Positions 1 through 7,377 of a stretch of DNA of 8,969 bases are shown here, one piece after another. The notes beneath the pieces were generated by a model that saw only the letters and a list, made by a program, of their open reading frames with translations, did not search any database and had not been told where the DNA came from. Each line of letters starts with the position of its first letter. Position 1 is the stretch's first letter. Origin of the DNA: Allobranchiibius sp038199265. Lineage in GTDB: Bacteria; Actinomycetota; Actinomycetes; Actinomycetales; Dermatophilaceae. The stretch covers positions 1 through 8,969 of the forward strand of contig JBBPZD010000120.1 of assembly GCA_038199265.1 (NCBI GenBank), read 5' to 3'. A program made the position numbers and the translations under genes.

Positions 1-2679
1 CACCAACTGCTTGCGCCCCGGCGTGGAGTGCGATTCGCGAGAGTAGCTGCGCTTGCCGATGAACTCCTTGGCCTTGGAGACCACCCAGTCCATGCCGAGG
101 TCCTGCGGCGTGACGGTACCGTCGGTATCCTGTCCCACGATCGGGAAGGCCTTCTCTGCGCGCAGTACGTGCATGGTCTCGGTGCCGTACGGGGTGATGT
201 TCAGTTCAGCGCCGGCGGCGGTGACGTCGTCCCAGAGCGATTCGCCGTACCAACCGCTGACGTTGATCTCGTACGCCAGCTCACCGGAGAAGGTGACCCG
301 CGCGATCCGGGCGGGGATTCCGCTGGCGAGCACCGTGTCCTGGTGGGTCATGAACTCGAAACCCTCCTTCGACACGTCGACGTCGGGCGCGAGGGCGCCG
401 ACCACGTCGCGAGACCGGGGGCCGACGACCGCGACGGTCGTCCACTGCTCGGTGACCGAGGTGAAGTAGACGTCCATGTCGGGCCATTCAGTCTGGCTCC
501 ACTCCTCCAGCCATTCCAGCACACCTGCCGCGCCACCGGTGGTGGTCGTCATCAGAAATCGATCGTCGGAGAGGCGGAAGCTGACGCCGTCGTCGAAGAT
601 CATGCCGTCGGGGCGGCACATGACGCCGTAGCGTTGCTTGCCGACCGCCAGCTTGGCGAACGCGTTGGTGTAGATCCGGTTCAGGAACTGGGCAGCATCT
701 TTGCCGCGGATCTCGATCTTGCCCAGTGTCGAGGCATCCATGTAGCCGACGCACTCCCGGGTGGCGCTGCACTCGCGCGCCACGGCGGCGTCCATATCCT
801 CCCCGCCCTGCGGGTAGAACCAGGGCCGCTTCCACTGGCCGACATCCTCGAACTCGGCCTGCTGAGCTTCGTGCCAGGCGTGCACCGGGGTGAGCCGGAT
901 CGGGTCGTAGAGCTGACCGCGGGCCCGACCTGCCAGTGCCACGAACGCGACGGGCGTGAACGGGGCGCGGTACGTGGTGGTGCCGAGCGCACCGGGGGTG
1001 GGGGCTTGCGGAACGATCTGGCCGGCCTCACCACCCTCGTTGATCGCATTCTCTGCGCCCTCTGCACTGCCGGCGCCTTGGCTCTGCTGGCCGGGCTGGC
1101 CCGCCGGAACCGCAACCATGTCCTGCTCGCCGAGCAACTGGGTCAGCAGGCCGATGGTGAGGACACCGCCGATCTTGCCCTGATCCAGACCGGTGCTGAT
1201 CGAGGTGTAGCGCTTGACGTGCTCGACAGAGCGCATGCCCGCGCCGGTCGCACGGATGACGTTCTCGACGTTCTCGTCACGGTGCGGGTCGACGAAGTGC
1301 GTGGACAGGTCGCCCTTGACGCCGGGGATCAGCCACAGTGCGTGGGTGGTTCCGGCGTGCGCACGGCGCTCGGCGCTGGTCAGGCCGGTGACAGATGGAT
1401 CGCCGCCCGCGGCGTCACCCTCTTTGACGCAGCCTTTGGTCCAGTAGGTACCGGCGGCAGAGCCGATGATCTGCTGGTTCTTGACCGGGCCGGACGGTAC
1501 GAAGCCGAGCAGGTCGTCGTCCCACCGCAGGGGCCCCTGGCGCTGGGAGTGCAGGCTGACGTTCGGCGACCATCCGCCGGAGACGGCGAGCAGATCGGCA
1601 GGGACGCGCTCGGCAGTCGAGGCGTCAGCGCCGAGTTCGGCGATGTGCACGGCGCTGACGCAGTGGTCCCCGTCGTACTCATCGTTGCCGTCGACACCGA
1701 CCACCACGTAACCGCGCTGGACGGGCACGCCTTCGGGGGCGGTTGCTCGGGCGTCGGCCCGGGAGTCGACGATTCGAACACTGGCTCCGGCTGCGTGCAG
1801 CGACGTGGCCACGGCGTAGGCCGAGTCGTTGGTGGTGAAGACGACGACCTCGCGTCCCGGCAGGGTGCCGAAACGCCCGACATAGTTCTGCACCGCGGAG
1901 GCCAGCATGACGCCGGGGCGGTCGTTGCCAGCGAAGACGAGCGTGCGCTCGAAAGCGCCGGTGGCGACGACGACACGCTCGGCGGTGATGTGCCAGATGC
2001 GTTGTCGGGAGACACCGGGGGTCTGCTCGGACGCTGAGTTGTTACTGCGCTTCTCCAGCGCCACCAGGTAGTTGTTGTCGTAGCTGCCGAACACGCTGGT
2101 TCGGGTCAGGACCCGGGCGTTCGGGGCAGCTTCGAGCTCCGCGCGAACTGAGGCGATCCACTCGTGGCTGTTCTCGCCCTCGATGCGCTCCTCGGGACGC
2201 CCGAGCAGGCTGCCGCCGAGCTCGAAGTCCTGCTCGATCAGCGTGACCCGTTTGCCTGCCGACATCGCGGTGCGTGCTGCGGCCAGCCCGGCGGGGCCGG
2301 CACCGATGACCGCGACGTCGGTGTTGACGTGCATGCGGTCGTACTCGGCGTTGTCGACGGATTCATCCAGGGTGCCGATGCCGTCTTCCCAGGTCAGCTG
2401 CATCCCGTCGGCAAGTTCGAGAGTGGTTGCGGTGAGCTGTGACTCGCCGTACCCGGAGTTCATCCGGACGATGGCGTTGGGCTCCTCGACACCTGCGGTC
2501 ATCACGCCGCGCGGTCGACCGAGGTAGATCGAGTTGCCGACCCGTCGGACGCCGTTGGCCAGGGCAGCGGAGGCGACGGTGTCACCGACATGTCCGGTGT
2601 AGGTGGTGCCTTCCAGAGTGAAGGACAGCGAGGTGTCGCGCGCGATGGCGCCACCGGTGTCGAGACGTGTTGAAGTCAT
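1..2679 (-). CDS. soxA: Sarcosine oxidase subunit alpha, 3' end cut by window edge
   Basis: Alpha subunit of cytoplasmic heterotetrameric sarcosine oxidase, which oxidatively demethylates sarcosine and passes the one-carbon unit to tetrahydrofolate. Read from ATG at 2679, the frame is open for 893 codons to the left edge with no stop. Family members are usually about 965-1000 residues, so the last 70-110 are probably missing. Visible parts in order: an N-terminal ferredoxin-like segment (about 15-100); a dinucleotide-binding fold with GAGPAG at 126-131; a second Rossmann-type stretch from about 275 (GREVVVFTTND); and a GcvT-like folate-binding domain from about 590 onward (KRPWFYPQGGEDMD at 617; TLGKIEIRG and TPQDLGM further on). 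An Ala/Gly/Gln/Glu-rich insert at about 521-562 is unusual. The start is 6 nt after the soxD stop, with AGGGGA about 9 nt upstream lying inside the end of soxD, which suggests translational coupling. Function is secure from family similarity. Confidence 0.96.
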   Translation of the reverse strand, partial: MTSTRLDTGGAIARDTSLSFTLEGTTYTGHVGDTVASAALANGVRRVGNSIYLGRPRGVMTAGVEEPNAIVRMNSGYGESQLTATTLELADGMQLTWEDGIGTLDESVDNAEYDRMHVNTDVAVIGAGPAGLAAARTAMSAGKRVTLIEQDFELGGSLLGRPEERIEGENSHEWIASVRAELEAAPNARVLTRTSVFGSYDNNYLVALEKRSNNSASEQTPGVSRQRIWHITAERVVVATGAFERTLVFAGNDRPGVMLASAVQNYVGRFGTLPGREVVVFTTNDSAYAVATSLHAAGASVRIVDSRADARATAPEGVPVQRGYVVVGVDGNDEYDGDHCVSAVHIAELGADASTAERVPADLLAVSGGWSPNVSLHSQRQGPLRWDDDLLGFVPSGPVKNQQIIGSAAGTYWTKGCVKEGDAAGGDPSVTGLTSAERRAHAGTTHALWLIPGVKGDLSTHFVDPHRDENVENVIRATGAGMRSVEHVKRYTSISTGLDQGKIGGVLTIGLLTQLLGEQDMVAVPAGQPGQQSQGAGSAEGAENAINEGGEAGQIVPQAPTPGALGTTTYRAPFTPVAFVALAGRARGQLYDPIRLTPVHAWHEAQQAEFEDVGQWKRPWFYPQGGEDMDAAVARECSATRECVGYMDASTLGKIEIRGKDAAQFLNRIYTNAFAKLAVGKQRYGVMCRPDGMIFDDGVSFRLSDDRFLMTTTTGGAAGVLEWLEEWSQTEWPDMDVYFTSVTEQWTTVAVVGPRSRDVVGALAPDVDVSKEGFEFMTHQDTVLASGIPARIARVTFSGELAYEINVSGWYGESLWDDVTAAGAELNITPYGTETMHVLRAEKAFPIVGQDTDGTVTPQDLGMDWVVSKAKEFIGKRSYSRESHSTPGRKQLV

Positions 2680-2685
2680 TGCGGG

Positions 2686-3009
2686 TCATCCCCTCGCTGC
2701 GGAGTTGGTGTCGGAGCTCTGGAGCAGGCCGTCATGGGAACCCGGCGCCGGACCATCCCCTGTGTAGGTCGATGTGATCTCGTAGGTGCGGGTGTCTCGG
2801 ACGGCGTTGAACCACTTGCGGCACCCGGCGCTGTGCACCCAGCGCTCGCGGTACAGGCCCTTGGGGTTGTCGCGGTAGAACAGGTACTGCGCCCACTGGG
2901 CGTCGCTCAGGGCATGCGGGTCTTCGGGGTAGGCGACGTGCGCCTGTCCCCCGTAGCCGAACTCGTCCTCGGTGCGCGGCCCGCAGTGCGGGCACTTGAT
3001 GATCAGCAC
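2686..3009 (-). CDS. soxD: Sarcosine oxidase subunit delta
   Basis: Small zinc-binding subunit of heterotetrameric sarcosine oxidase; 107 residues, normal for the family (about 90-110). The four zinc ligands known for SoxD are all present: Cys6 and Cys9 in KCPHCG, then His59 and Cys63 in WVHSAGC. The central motifs PRTEDEFGYGG and YLFYRDNPKG, and the RERWVH segment, are typical. The start is GTG at 3009, preceded by AGGAG about 8 nt upstream in a 21-nt gap after soxB. The C-terminal tail after about residue 88 is rich in Gly, Ser and Asp and is probably disordered. The stop overlaps an out-of-frame ATG at 2689; the true soxA start is 10 nt further on. Identification is firm. Confidence 0.95.
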   Translation of the reverse strand: MLIIKCPHCGPRTEDEFGYGGQAHVAYPEDPHALSDAQWAQYLFYRDNPKGLYRERWVHSAGCRKWFNAVRDTRTYEITSTYTGDGPAPGSHDGLLQSSDTNSAARG

Positions 3010-3030
3010 GTTGCTTCTCCTACAGGTACG

Positions 3031-4251
3031 TCAGTGCGCGACGCCAGCGGCGCCGTGCTCGTCGATGAGGGCGCCGGTCTCGAAGCGCTCGAGGGTGAAC
3101 GACTCGTTGAGGACATGCGGCTTGTCGTTGGCAATCGTGTAAGCGAACGATGTGCCGGCGCCGGGAACACCCTTGAAACCACCCGTACCCCAACCGCAGT
3201 TGACGTACATGCCCTGGACCGGCGTGAGGCCGACAATCGGCGAGGCGTCAAGGGTGACGTCGACGATGCCGCCCCAGGTGCGCAGCAGGTGCGCCCGTGC
3301 GAAGGCCGGGAACAACTCGACCGCAGCGGACATCTGGTGCTCGATGACGTGGAACGAACCACGCTGGCCGTAACCGTTGTACGGATCGACACCGGCGCCC
3401 ATGACCAACTCGCCCTTGTGGGCCTGGGAGACGTAGACGTGCACCTTGTTCGACATAACCACCGTGGGGTGGATGATGTCGTGCAGCTCGGAGACCAGGG
3501 CCTGCAGCGGGTGGGACTGGATCGGCACCCGGAAACCGGCCATCTCGGTCAACACCGAAGTGTGACCCGCAGCCGCCAGCCCGACCTTCTCGGACATGAT
3601 CGTGCCGCGGTTGGTCTTGACACCGATGACCTTGTCGCCGTCCTTGACGAAACCGGTGACCTCGCAGTTCTGGATGAGGTCGACGCCCATTTCGGCTGCG
3701 CGGCGGGCGTAGGCCCAGGCGACCCAGTCGTGCTTGGCGATGCCGGCGCGCGGCTGGTAGGTGCCACCCATGACGGGATAGCGGATGTCCTGACCGATGT
3801 TGATGATCGGGCAGAGTTCCTTGACCTGCTCGGCGTCGACGTACTCTGCGTCAATTCCGTTGAGGCGGTTGGCCTCGACCCGGCGGACCGAGTCGCGGAC
3901 GTCCTGCATGGTGTGCGCAAGGTTCAGCACGCCGCGCTGGGAGAAGAAGATCTCGTAGTCGAGCTCTTCTTCCAGGCCCTCCCACAACTTCAGCGACGTC
4001 TCGTACATGTTCGACGACTCGTCCCACAGGTAGTTGCTGCGGATGATTGTGGTGTTGCGGGCCATGTTGCCGCCGGCGAGCCAGCCGCGTTCGAGGACCG
4101 CGACGTTCGTGATGCCGTGGTTCTTCGCGAGGTAGTACGCAGTGGCCAGGCCGTGTCCGCCGCCGCCGACGATGATGGCGTCGTAGGTCTTCTTCGGCTC
4201 AGGGTTGTGCCACAGGAACTTCGGGTGCTTGGGCAACTCGCGCTGGCTCAT
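3031..4251 (-). CDS. soxB: Sarcosine oxidase subunit beta (catalytic)
   Basis: Catalytic beta subunit of heterotetrameric sarcosine oxidase, a DAO-superfamily flavoprotein that oxidises sarcosine; 406 residues, the usual length. The N-terminal FAD-binding fold is clear (YDAIIVGGGGHGLATAYYLA, about 23-42, then a helix and the acidic end of strand 2 near VLERG, 52-56). His174 in RAGIAKHDWVAWAYAR matches the position of the histidine that covalently carries FMN in this family. The C-terminal NCGWGTGGFKGVPGAG (351-366) is the conserved flavin/substrate segment. The ATG at 4251 has AAGGAG 8 nt upstream. The gene starts 13 nt after glyA and is followed by soxD after 21 nt, so it is co-transcribed with both. 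The order glyA-soxB-soxD-soxA is the classic one in actinobacteria. Confidence 0.97.
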   Translation of the reverse strand: MSQRELPKHPKFLWHNPEPKKTYDAIIVGGGGHGLATAYYLAKNHGITNVAVLERGWLAGGNMARNTTIIRSNYLWDESSNMYETSLKLWEGLEEELDYEIFFSQRGVLNLAHTMQDVRDSVRRVEANRLNGIDAEYVDAEQVKELCPIINIGQDIRYPVMGGTYQPRAGIAKHDWVAWAYARRAAEMGVDLIQNCEVTGFVKDGDKVIGVKTNRGTIMSEKVGLAAAGHTSVLTEMAGFRVPIQSHPLQALVSELHDIIHPTVVMSNKVHVYVSQAHKGELVMGAGVDPYNGYGQRGSFHVIEHQMSAAVELFPAFARAHLLRTWGGIVDVTLDASPIVGLTPVQGMYVNCGWGTGGFKGVPGAGTSFAYTIANDKPHVLNESFTLERFETGALIDEHGAAGVAH

Positions 4252-4264
4252 GTGTCGGACTCCT

Positions 4265-5575
4265 TCAGACGGACTGCGCGTAGAGCGGGAAAGCCCCGGC
4301 CAGTGCCGAGACGCGCGACTGCAAGCCCGATAGGACCGAGTCGAGATCGGTCGCGATCAGCGTCGCGGCGATGATGTCGGCAACCTCCGCGAACTCTTGC
4401 GCGCCGAAGCCACGGGTCGCGAGGGCCGGGGTGCCGATCCGCAGACCCGAGGTGACCATCGGGGGGCGCGGGTCGTGCGGGACGGCGTTGCGGTTGACGG
4501 TGATGCCGACCTGGTGCAAACGATCCTCTGCCTGCTGGCCGTCGAGCTCGGCGTTGCGCAGATCGACGAGCACGAGGTGCACGTCGGTGCCACCGGACAG
4601 CACGTGGATGCCGGCTGCGCGGGCATCCTCCTGCAACAGGCGGTCGGCCAGGGCGCGGGCACCCTCAATGGTGCGCTGCTGGCGCTCGACGAACGCAGGC
4701 TCGCTCGCGACCTTGAAGCTGACAGCCTTGGCTGCGATGACGTGCTCGAGCGGGCCACCCTGCATTCCCGGGAAGACGGCCGAGTTGAACTTCTTGGCCA
4801 GTTTGGGGTCGTTGGTCAGGATGATGCCGCCGCGCGGGCCGCCGAGGGTCTTGTGGGTGGTGCTGGTGACGACGTCGGCGTAGGGCACCGGGTTGGGGTG
4901 CAGACCGGCCGCAACGAGACCGGCGAAGTGGGCCATATCGACCATCAGGTATGCGCCGACCTCGTCCGCGATCTCGCGGAACTTCGCGAAGTCGAGGTGA
5001 CGGGGGTAGGCCGACCAGCCAGCAATGATCATTTTGGGCTTGTGCTCACGAGCGAGGGCGGCGACCTCTTCCATGTCGACGCGGCCCTCGTCGTCGACGT
5101 GGTAGGCGGCGACGTCGAACATCTTGCCGCTGTAGTTGATCTTCATGCCGTGGGTGAGGTGACCGCCGTTGGCGAGGTCGAGGCCGAGGATCTTGTCGCC
5201 GGGCTGCAGGAGCGCGAAGAAGACGGCGGTGTTGGCCTGTGCACCTGAGTGCGGCTGGACGTTGGCGAAACCAGCACCGAACAGGGCCTTGATGCGGTCG
5301 ATGGCGAGCTGCTCGATGACGTCGACGTGCTCGCAGCCACCGTAGTAACGGCGTCCGGGCAGACCTTCGGCGTACTTGTTGGTAAGCACCGAACCCTGAG
5401 CCTGCATGACGGCCAGCGGGGCGAAGTTCTCCGAGGCGATCATTTCGAGGGTGTCCTGCTGGCGGCGCAACTCGGCGTCGATGGCCTGGGCGACCTCGGG
5501 ATCGAGGTCATGCAGGTCAGCGCACATGGCGTCCTGGGTGCCCTGCGAGGCGGGGGTGGTGAGCTGCGTGGTCAC
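4265..5575 (-). CDS. glyA: Serine hydroxymethyltransferase
   Basis: PLP-dependent cytoplasmic enzyme that interconverts glycine plus 5,10-methylene-THF with serine plus THF. Both are products of the neighbouring sarcosine oxidase, so here it probably drains them into serine. With the GTG start at 5575 the protein is 436 residues, close to the usual 415-435. Hallmarks: IASENF near the N terminus (about 47-52), NKYAEGLPGRRYYGG (about 67-80), the PLP-contacting DMAHFAG (about 213-219), and the Schiff-base lysine Lys242 in TSTTHKTLGGPRGG. GTG 5575 is preferred because AAGGA lies 7 nt upstream. An in-frame ATG at 5608 would add 11 residues, but its only purine-rich stretch (AAGG) directly abuts the start codon. 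This is the first gene of the operon and may be a catabolic paralogue rather than the housekeeping glyA; that cannot be decided from this window. Confidence 0.95.
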   Translation of the reverse strand: MTTQLTTPASQGTQDAMCADLHDLDPEVAQAIDAELRRQQDTLEMIASENFAPLAVMQAQGSVLTNKYAEGLPGRRYYGGCEHVDVIEQLAIDRIKALFGAGFANVQPHSGAQANTAVFFALLQPGDKILGLDLANGGHLTHGMKINYSGKMFDVAAYHVDDEGRVDMEEVAALAREHKPKMIIAGWSAYPRHLDFAKFREIADEVGAYLMVDMAHFAGLVAAGLHPNPVPYADVVTSTTHKTLGGPRGGIILTNDPKLAKKFNSAVFPGMQGGPLEHVIAAKAVSFKVASEPAFVERQQRTIEGARALADRLLQEDARAAGIHVLSGGTDVHLVLVDLRNAELDGQQAEDRLHQVGITVNRNAVPHDPRPPMVTSGLRIGTPALATRGFGAQEFAEVADIIAATLIATDLDSVLSGLQSRVSALAGAFPLYAQSV

Positions 5576-5628
5576 GGTGACGTCCTTACGACTCGGGATG
5601 AGGTTCATCCTTGATTCTACTCATGTGT
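5576..5628 (-). promoter_or_regulatory. glyA-sox operon leader
   Basis: Stretch between the palindromic operator and the glyA start. If transcription begins near 5630, as the candidate promoter predicts, the 5' leader is about 55 nt. It carries the AAGGA ribosome-binding site 7 nt before GTG 5575 and a minimal ATG-AGT-TAG-like start-stop (ATG at 5624, immediately followed by AGT and AGA rather than a long frame). No riboswitch fold could be recognised; the leader seems too short for a glycine or THF riboswitch. Confidence 0.4.
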
Positions 5629-5640
5629 ACAACTGATATA
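5611..5640 (+). promoter_or_regulatory. Candidate promoter of gntR
   Basis: On the plus strand a -35-like TTGATT (5611-5616) is followed after 18 nt by GATATA (5635-5640), the mirror image of the operon promoter's -10, inside the same palindrome. Transcription would start near 5647, giving a leader of about 54 nt. The arrangement suggests negative autoregulation. Visual match only. Confidence 0.45.
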
Positions 5641-5648
5641 TCAGTTGT
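5629..5648. promoter_or_regulatory. Perfect 20-bp palindromic operator
   Basis: The sequence ACAACTGATATATCAGTTGT is a perfect 20-bp inverted repeat with no spacer, centred between 5638 and 5639. It lies in the 125-nt region between the divergent glyA and gntR genes. Its length and symmetry suit a dimeric GntR/FCD regulator, and its position next to gntR makes autoregulation likely. The AT-rich centre doubles as the -10 region of candidate promoters on both strands. Binding by the adjacent GntR protein is inference. Confidence 0.8.
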
Positions 5649-5666
5649 CGGGTAGGCTATTGATAA
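5637..5666 (-). promoter_or_regulatory. Candidate promoter of the glyA-soxBDA operon
   Basis: On the minus strand a -35-like TTATCA (5666-5661) is followed after 18 nt by a -10-like GATATA (5642-5637). The -10 lies inside the palindrome, so a bound regulator would block RNA polymerase. Transcription would start near 5630. This is a visual match only. Confidence 0.45.
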
Positions 5667-5700
5667 GAGCGTGCCCTGTCAACACCTTGGAGGACTTTCG

Positions 5701-6372
5701 ATGAGCGCAGTCGCAACAGGCGTTGTGCCCTCGGTTGCCCCTGGGATGTCGCTGACCAGCGCAGCCTACGAATCGTTGAAGTCGCGCCTGGTGCTGCTCG
5801 ACATCGCGCCCGGCGCGCCGATCAACGAGCAGGGGCTCTCGAAAGAGCTCGGTATCGGGCGGACCCCGCTGCGCGAGGCCCTGAAGCGGCTGGAATCGGA
5901 CCATTTGGTCGTTACCTATGCGCGGCGCGGCACCTTCGCCAGTTCGGTGGACATCACGGCGCTGACCGAGATCTCTGAGATCCGCCTGTCGCTCGAACCG
6001 CTGGCTGCGCGTCTCGCGTGCCAGCGACTGAACGACGCCGATCGCGCGGTGCTGCTGGAACTGCAGTCCGGGCTCGCGGTCCTGCCGCGCGGAACGTCGG
6101 CGCGTGATCACATGGAGTGGGACCTACAGGTGCACCGGGCGCTGTACGAGGCGTGTCACAACGAGCACCTGCAGACTGCGCTGACCCGCTACGGAAACCT
6201 CGCAACCCGAATCTGGTCGGTCGCCGCGCCCCGGCTGTCTGACATCGGAGCGCACGTACTGGACTTGGGCGAACTGATAGACGCAGTCCTGACCGGCGAC
6301 GAGACGCGGGCCGAGCACCTGATGCTGGAGCACATGCGCGACTTCGAAAGCCGCATCCGCACGGTCCTGTAA
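5701..6372 (+). CDS. GntR-family (FCD) transcriptional regulator, probable regulator of the sox operon
   Basis: DNA-binding regulator of 223 residues, the normal size for the FCD subgroup. The N-terminal winged helix-turn-helix spans about 17-80; the recognition part reads EQGLSKELGIGRTPLREALKR (43-63 region) and the wing is YARRGTFAS. The all-helical FCD effector domain covers about 88-215. Of the usual metal/ligand residues, Asp141 and His145 (DLQVH) and His211 (LEHM) are seen. The third histidine, normally before the IxxAL-GD stretch, appears replaced near Leu188-Gly189. The ATG at 5701 is chosen because GGAGGA sits about 6 nt upstream; an in-frame GTG at 5671 would add 10 unlikely residues. 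It is divergent from glyA with a perfect palindrome between them, so it probably represses or switches the sarcosine operon and itself. The effector is unknown. Confidence 0.9.
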   Translation: MSAVATGVVPSVAPGMSLTSAAYESLKSRLVLLDIAPGAPINEQGLSKELGIGRTPLREALKRLESDHLVVTYARRGTFASSVDITALTEISEIRLSLEPLAARLACQRLNDADRAVLLELQSGLAVLPRGTSARDHMEWDLQVHRALYEACHNEHLQTALTRYGNLATRIWSVAAPRLSDIGAHVLDLGELIDAVLTGDETRAEHLMLEHMRDFESRIRTVL

Positions 6373-6771
6373 CCGGGACCGGTCAGAGCGCTTCGAGTCG
6401 GGACGGCGGGTGCGCGACGTCCACCACTGGCCCACCCGCAGGGGTGCAGCTACGAATCTCGTGAGCCGAGGCCAGGCGTAGCCACACAACACCGGCCACT
6501 CAAGGACGGACGCTGGAGCAGTTCCGGTTGGCCCCCCGCCATCGGGACGGATCACCGAACCAGTCTTACGGGACGATCGGGTCCGTGCCTGTCTGGGTGG
6601 GGCGGGCGGTTGGGTGTGTCGGTCGTGGTTCGCCTATCGGGACCCCGTTCCTGGGCTGGGGGTCAGGTGCGAGTCGTGGGTTGAGGAGGATTGATCCGTA
6701 CACCGGTTTGCACCAAGCGGCCCGAGGCCGAACTCGTAATAGATCATCATGGGACGGGTGGCCCACTAGCG
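6373..6771. other. Gene-free region downstream of gntR
   Basis: About 400 nt with no convincing coding frame on either strand; the short open frames have Pro/Arg-rich, shadow-like composition. It contains a 7-bp inverted repeat GCGGGTG/CACCCGC (6406-6412 and 6433-6439, 20-nt loop, no T-run), which could slow transcription after gntR, and a G-quadruplex motif at 6595-6614. No tRNA, IS end or attachment-site duplication was recognised. Confidence 0.5.
6595..6614 (+). other. Potential G-quadruplex motif
   Basis: Four G-runs of at least three (6595-6597, 6599-6602, 6604-6606, 6612-6614) are separated by loops of 1, 1 and 5 nt, which fits the classic intramolecular quadruplex pattern with short stable loops. 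It lies in non-coding sequence between gntR and the next gene. Such motifs occur by chance in high-GC DNA, so a role is not established. Confidence 0.5.
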
Positions 6772-7185
6772 TTAAACGCCGTACGGATCATCCCCGTCCC
6801 CCCGTCTGGCTAGTGCGCGGGCTATCAAGACTGCGGACCCACAGTGGGGGCAGTCTTCGCAGCGCAGATCGATCAGGCCGTGACCAACGACCGTAGCGCC
6901 GGTTTCGCTGGCCAGGGAGTCGGCGAGGTCGTCGTACTGGCTGAGCCAGTGATCCATCGTGGGCTGGTCCGGGCTGTGGGCAGCAGAAATATTGCCCTCC
7001 CATTCCTGAGCCCAGGCCTTGAGGCGTGCGGTGAGTTCCGCGGAGAGATTGAGGGGTTCGTGGTCTCGGTCAGAGTTGCCGACCCATACCGGGAACGCGT
7101 TGAAGTCAGGGCACAGATCCAGACGGCAAGACCCATCTGGTGGCTGCCCATCGGGGCAGTTGGAGGCATGTTCACGAAAACTCAT
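6772..7185 (-). CDS. Hypothetical protein with C-terminal CxxCxxC cluster
   Basis: 137-residue acidic protein of no recognised function. Cys10, Cys20 and Cys25 lie near the N terminus, and the C-terminal part has Cys109, Cys112 and Cys115 in RCEDCPHCG, which could bind a metal. The middle (about 47-95) is predicted helical, with regular charged residues (SAELTARLKAWAQEWE, then a MDHWLSQYDDLADSLA stretch). There is no signal peptide or membrane segment. The protein-like composition supports a real gene on this strand; the antisense frame looks like a shadow. The start ATG 7185 has only a weak purine-rich region upstream (GGGGATGATGGG), so an alternative start is possible. It is divergent from the ASCH gene, with 192 nt between the two starts. 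Confidence 0.7.
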   Translation of the reverse strand: MSFREHASNCPDGQPPDGSCRLDLCPDFNAFPVWVGNSDRDHEPLNLSAELTARLKAWAQEWEGNISAAHSPDQPTMDHWLSQYDDLADSLASETGATVVGHGLIDLRCEDCPHCGSAVLIARALARRGDGDDPYGV

Positions 7186-7339
7186 GTCCCATCATCCCCA
7201 CCGATCGGACTGAGCCGGTGGCGTCGGCGAAGTCCTCGGCGTTTCTTAGGGTGGTAGCTGAGCGCGGAGGTGGCCAGACGGTAGGGCGTGCGTCCGATCA
7301 ACCAAGACCGCATCACGATCGCTCACCGGACGATCGTCG

Positions 7340-7368
7340 TTGGCGACGGACGGCGTCCGCAGTAGCGT
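7340..7368 (+). promoter_or_regulatory. Candidate leaderless promoter of the ASCH gene
   Basis: TTGGCG (7340-7345) and TAGCGT (7363-7368) are separated by exactly 17 nt. The TANNNT -10 ends 6-9 nt before the GTG 7375/ATG 7378 start codons, the spacing seen for leaderless actinobacterial transcripts, and no Shine-Dalgarno is present. The spacer holds an inverted repeat, CGGAC-GGC-GTCCG (7347-7359), a possible operator. Confidence 0.5.
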
Positions 7369-7377
7369 CGGACGGTG

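Noticed and set aside
28..2037. 669-codon open frame on the plus strand
   Set aside because: Antisense to soxA, whose domains are clear on the minus strand. Its Gly/Asp/Val/Arg-rich composition is typical of shadows in high-GC DNA.
2687..2689. ATG overlapping the soxD stop as a soxA start
   Set aside because: It is out of frame with SoxA; ATG 2679 is in frame and better placed after AGGGGA.
2734..4374. 546-codon open frame on the plus strand
   Set aside because: Antisense to soxD and soxB, which carry all expected motifs; the plus-strand translation resembles no protein family.
4397..5248. 283-codon open frame on the plus strand
   Set aside because: Antisense shadow of glyA.
5576..5628. 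Glycine or THF riboswitch ahead of glyA
   Set aside because: The predicted leader is about 55 nt and shows no matching conserved core or paired aptamers.
6528..6896. Open frames in the gene-free region on both strands (also 6566-6766 minus)
   Set aside because: Composition is Pro/Arg/Gly-rich with no recognisable motif or ribosome-binding site.
6844..7257. 137-codon plus-strand frame opposite the Cys-rich hypothetical gene
   Set aside because: It has no recognisable motif, and the minus-strand frame has the more protein-like composition and a Cys cluster.
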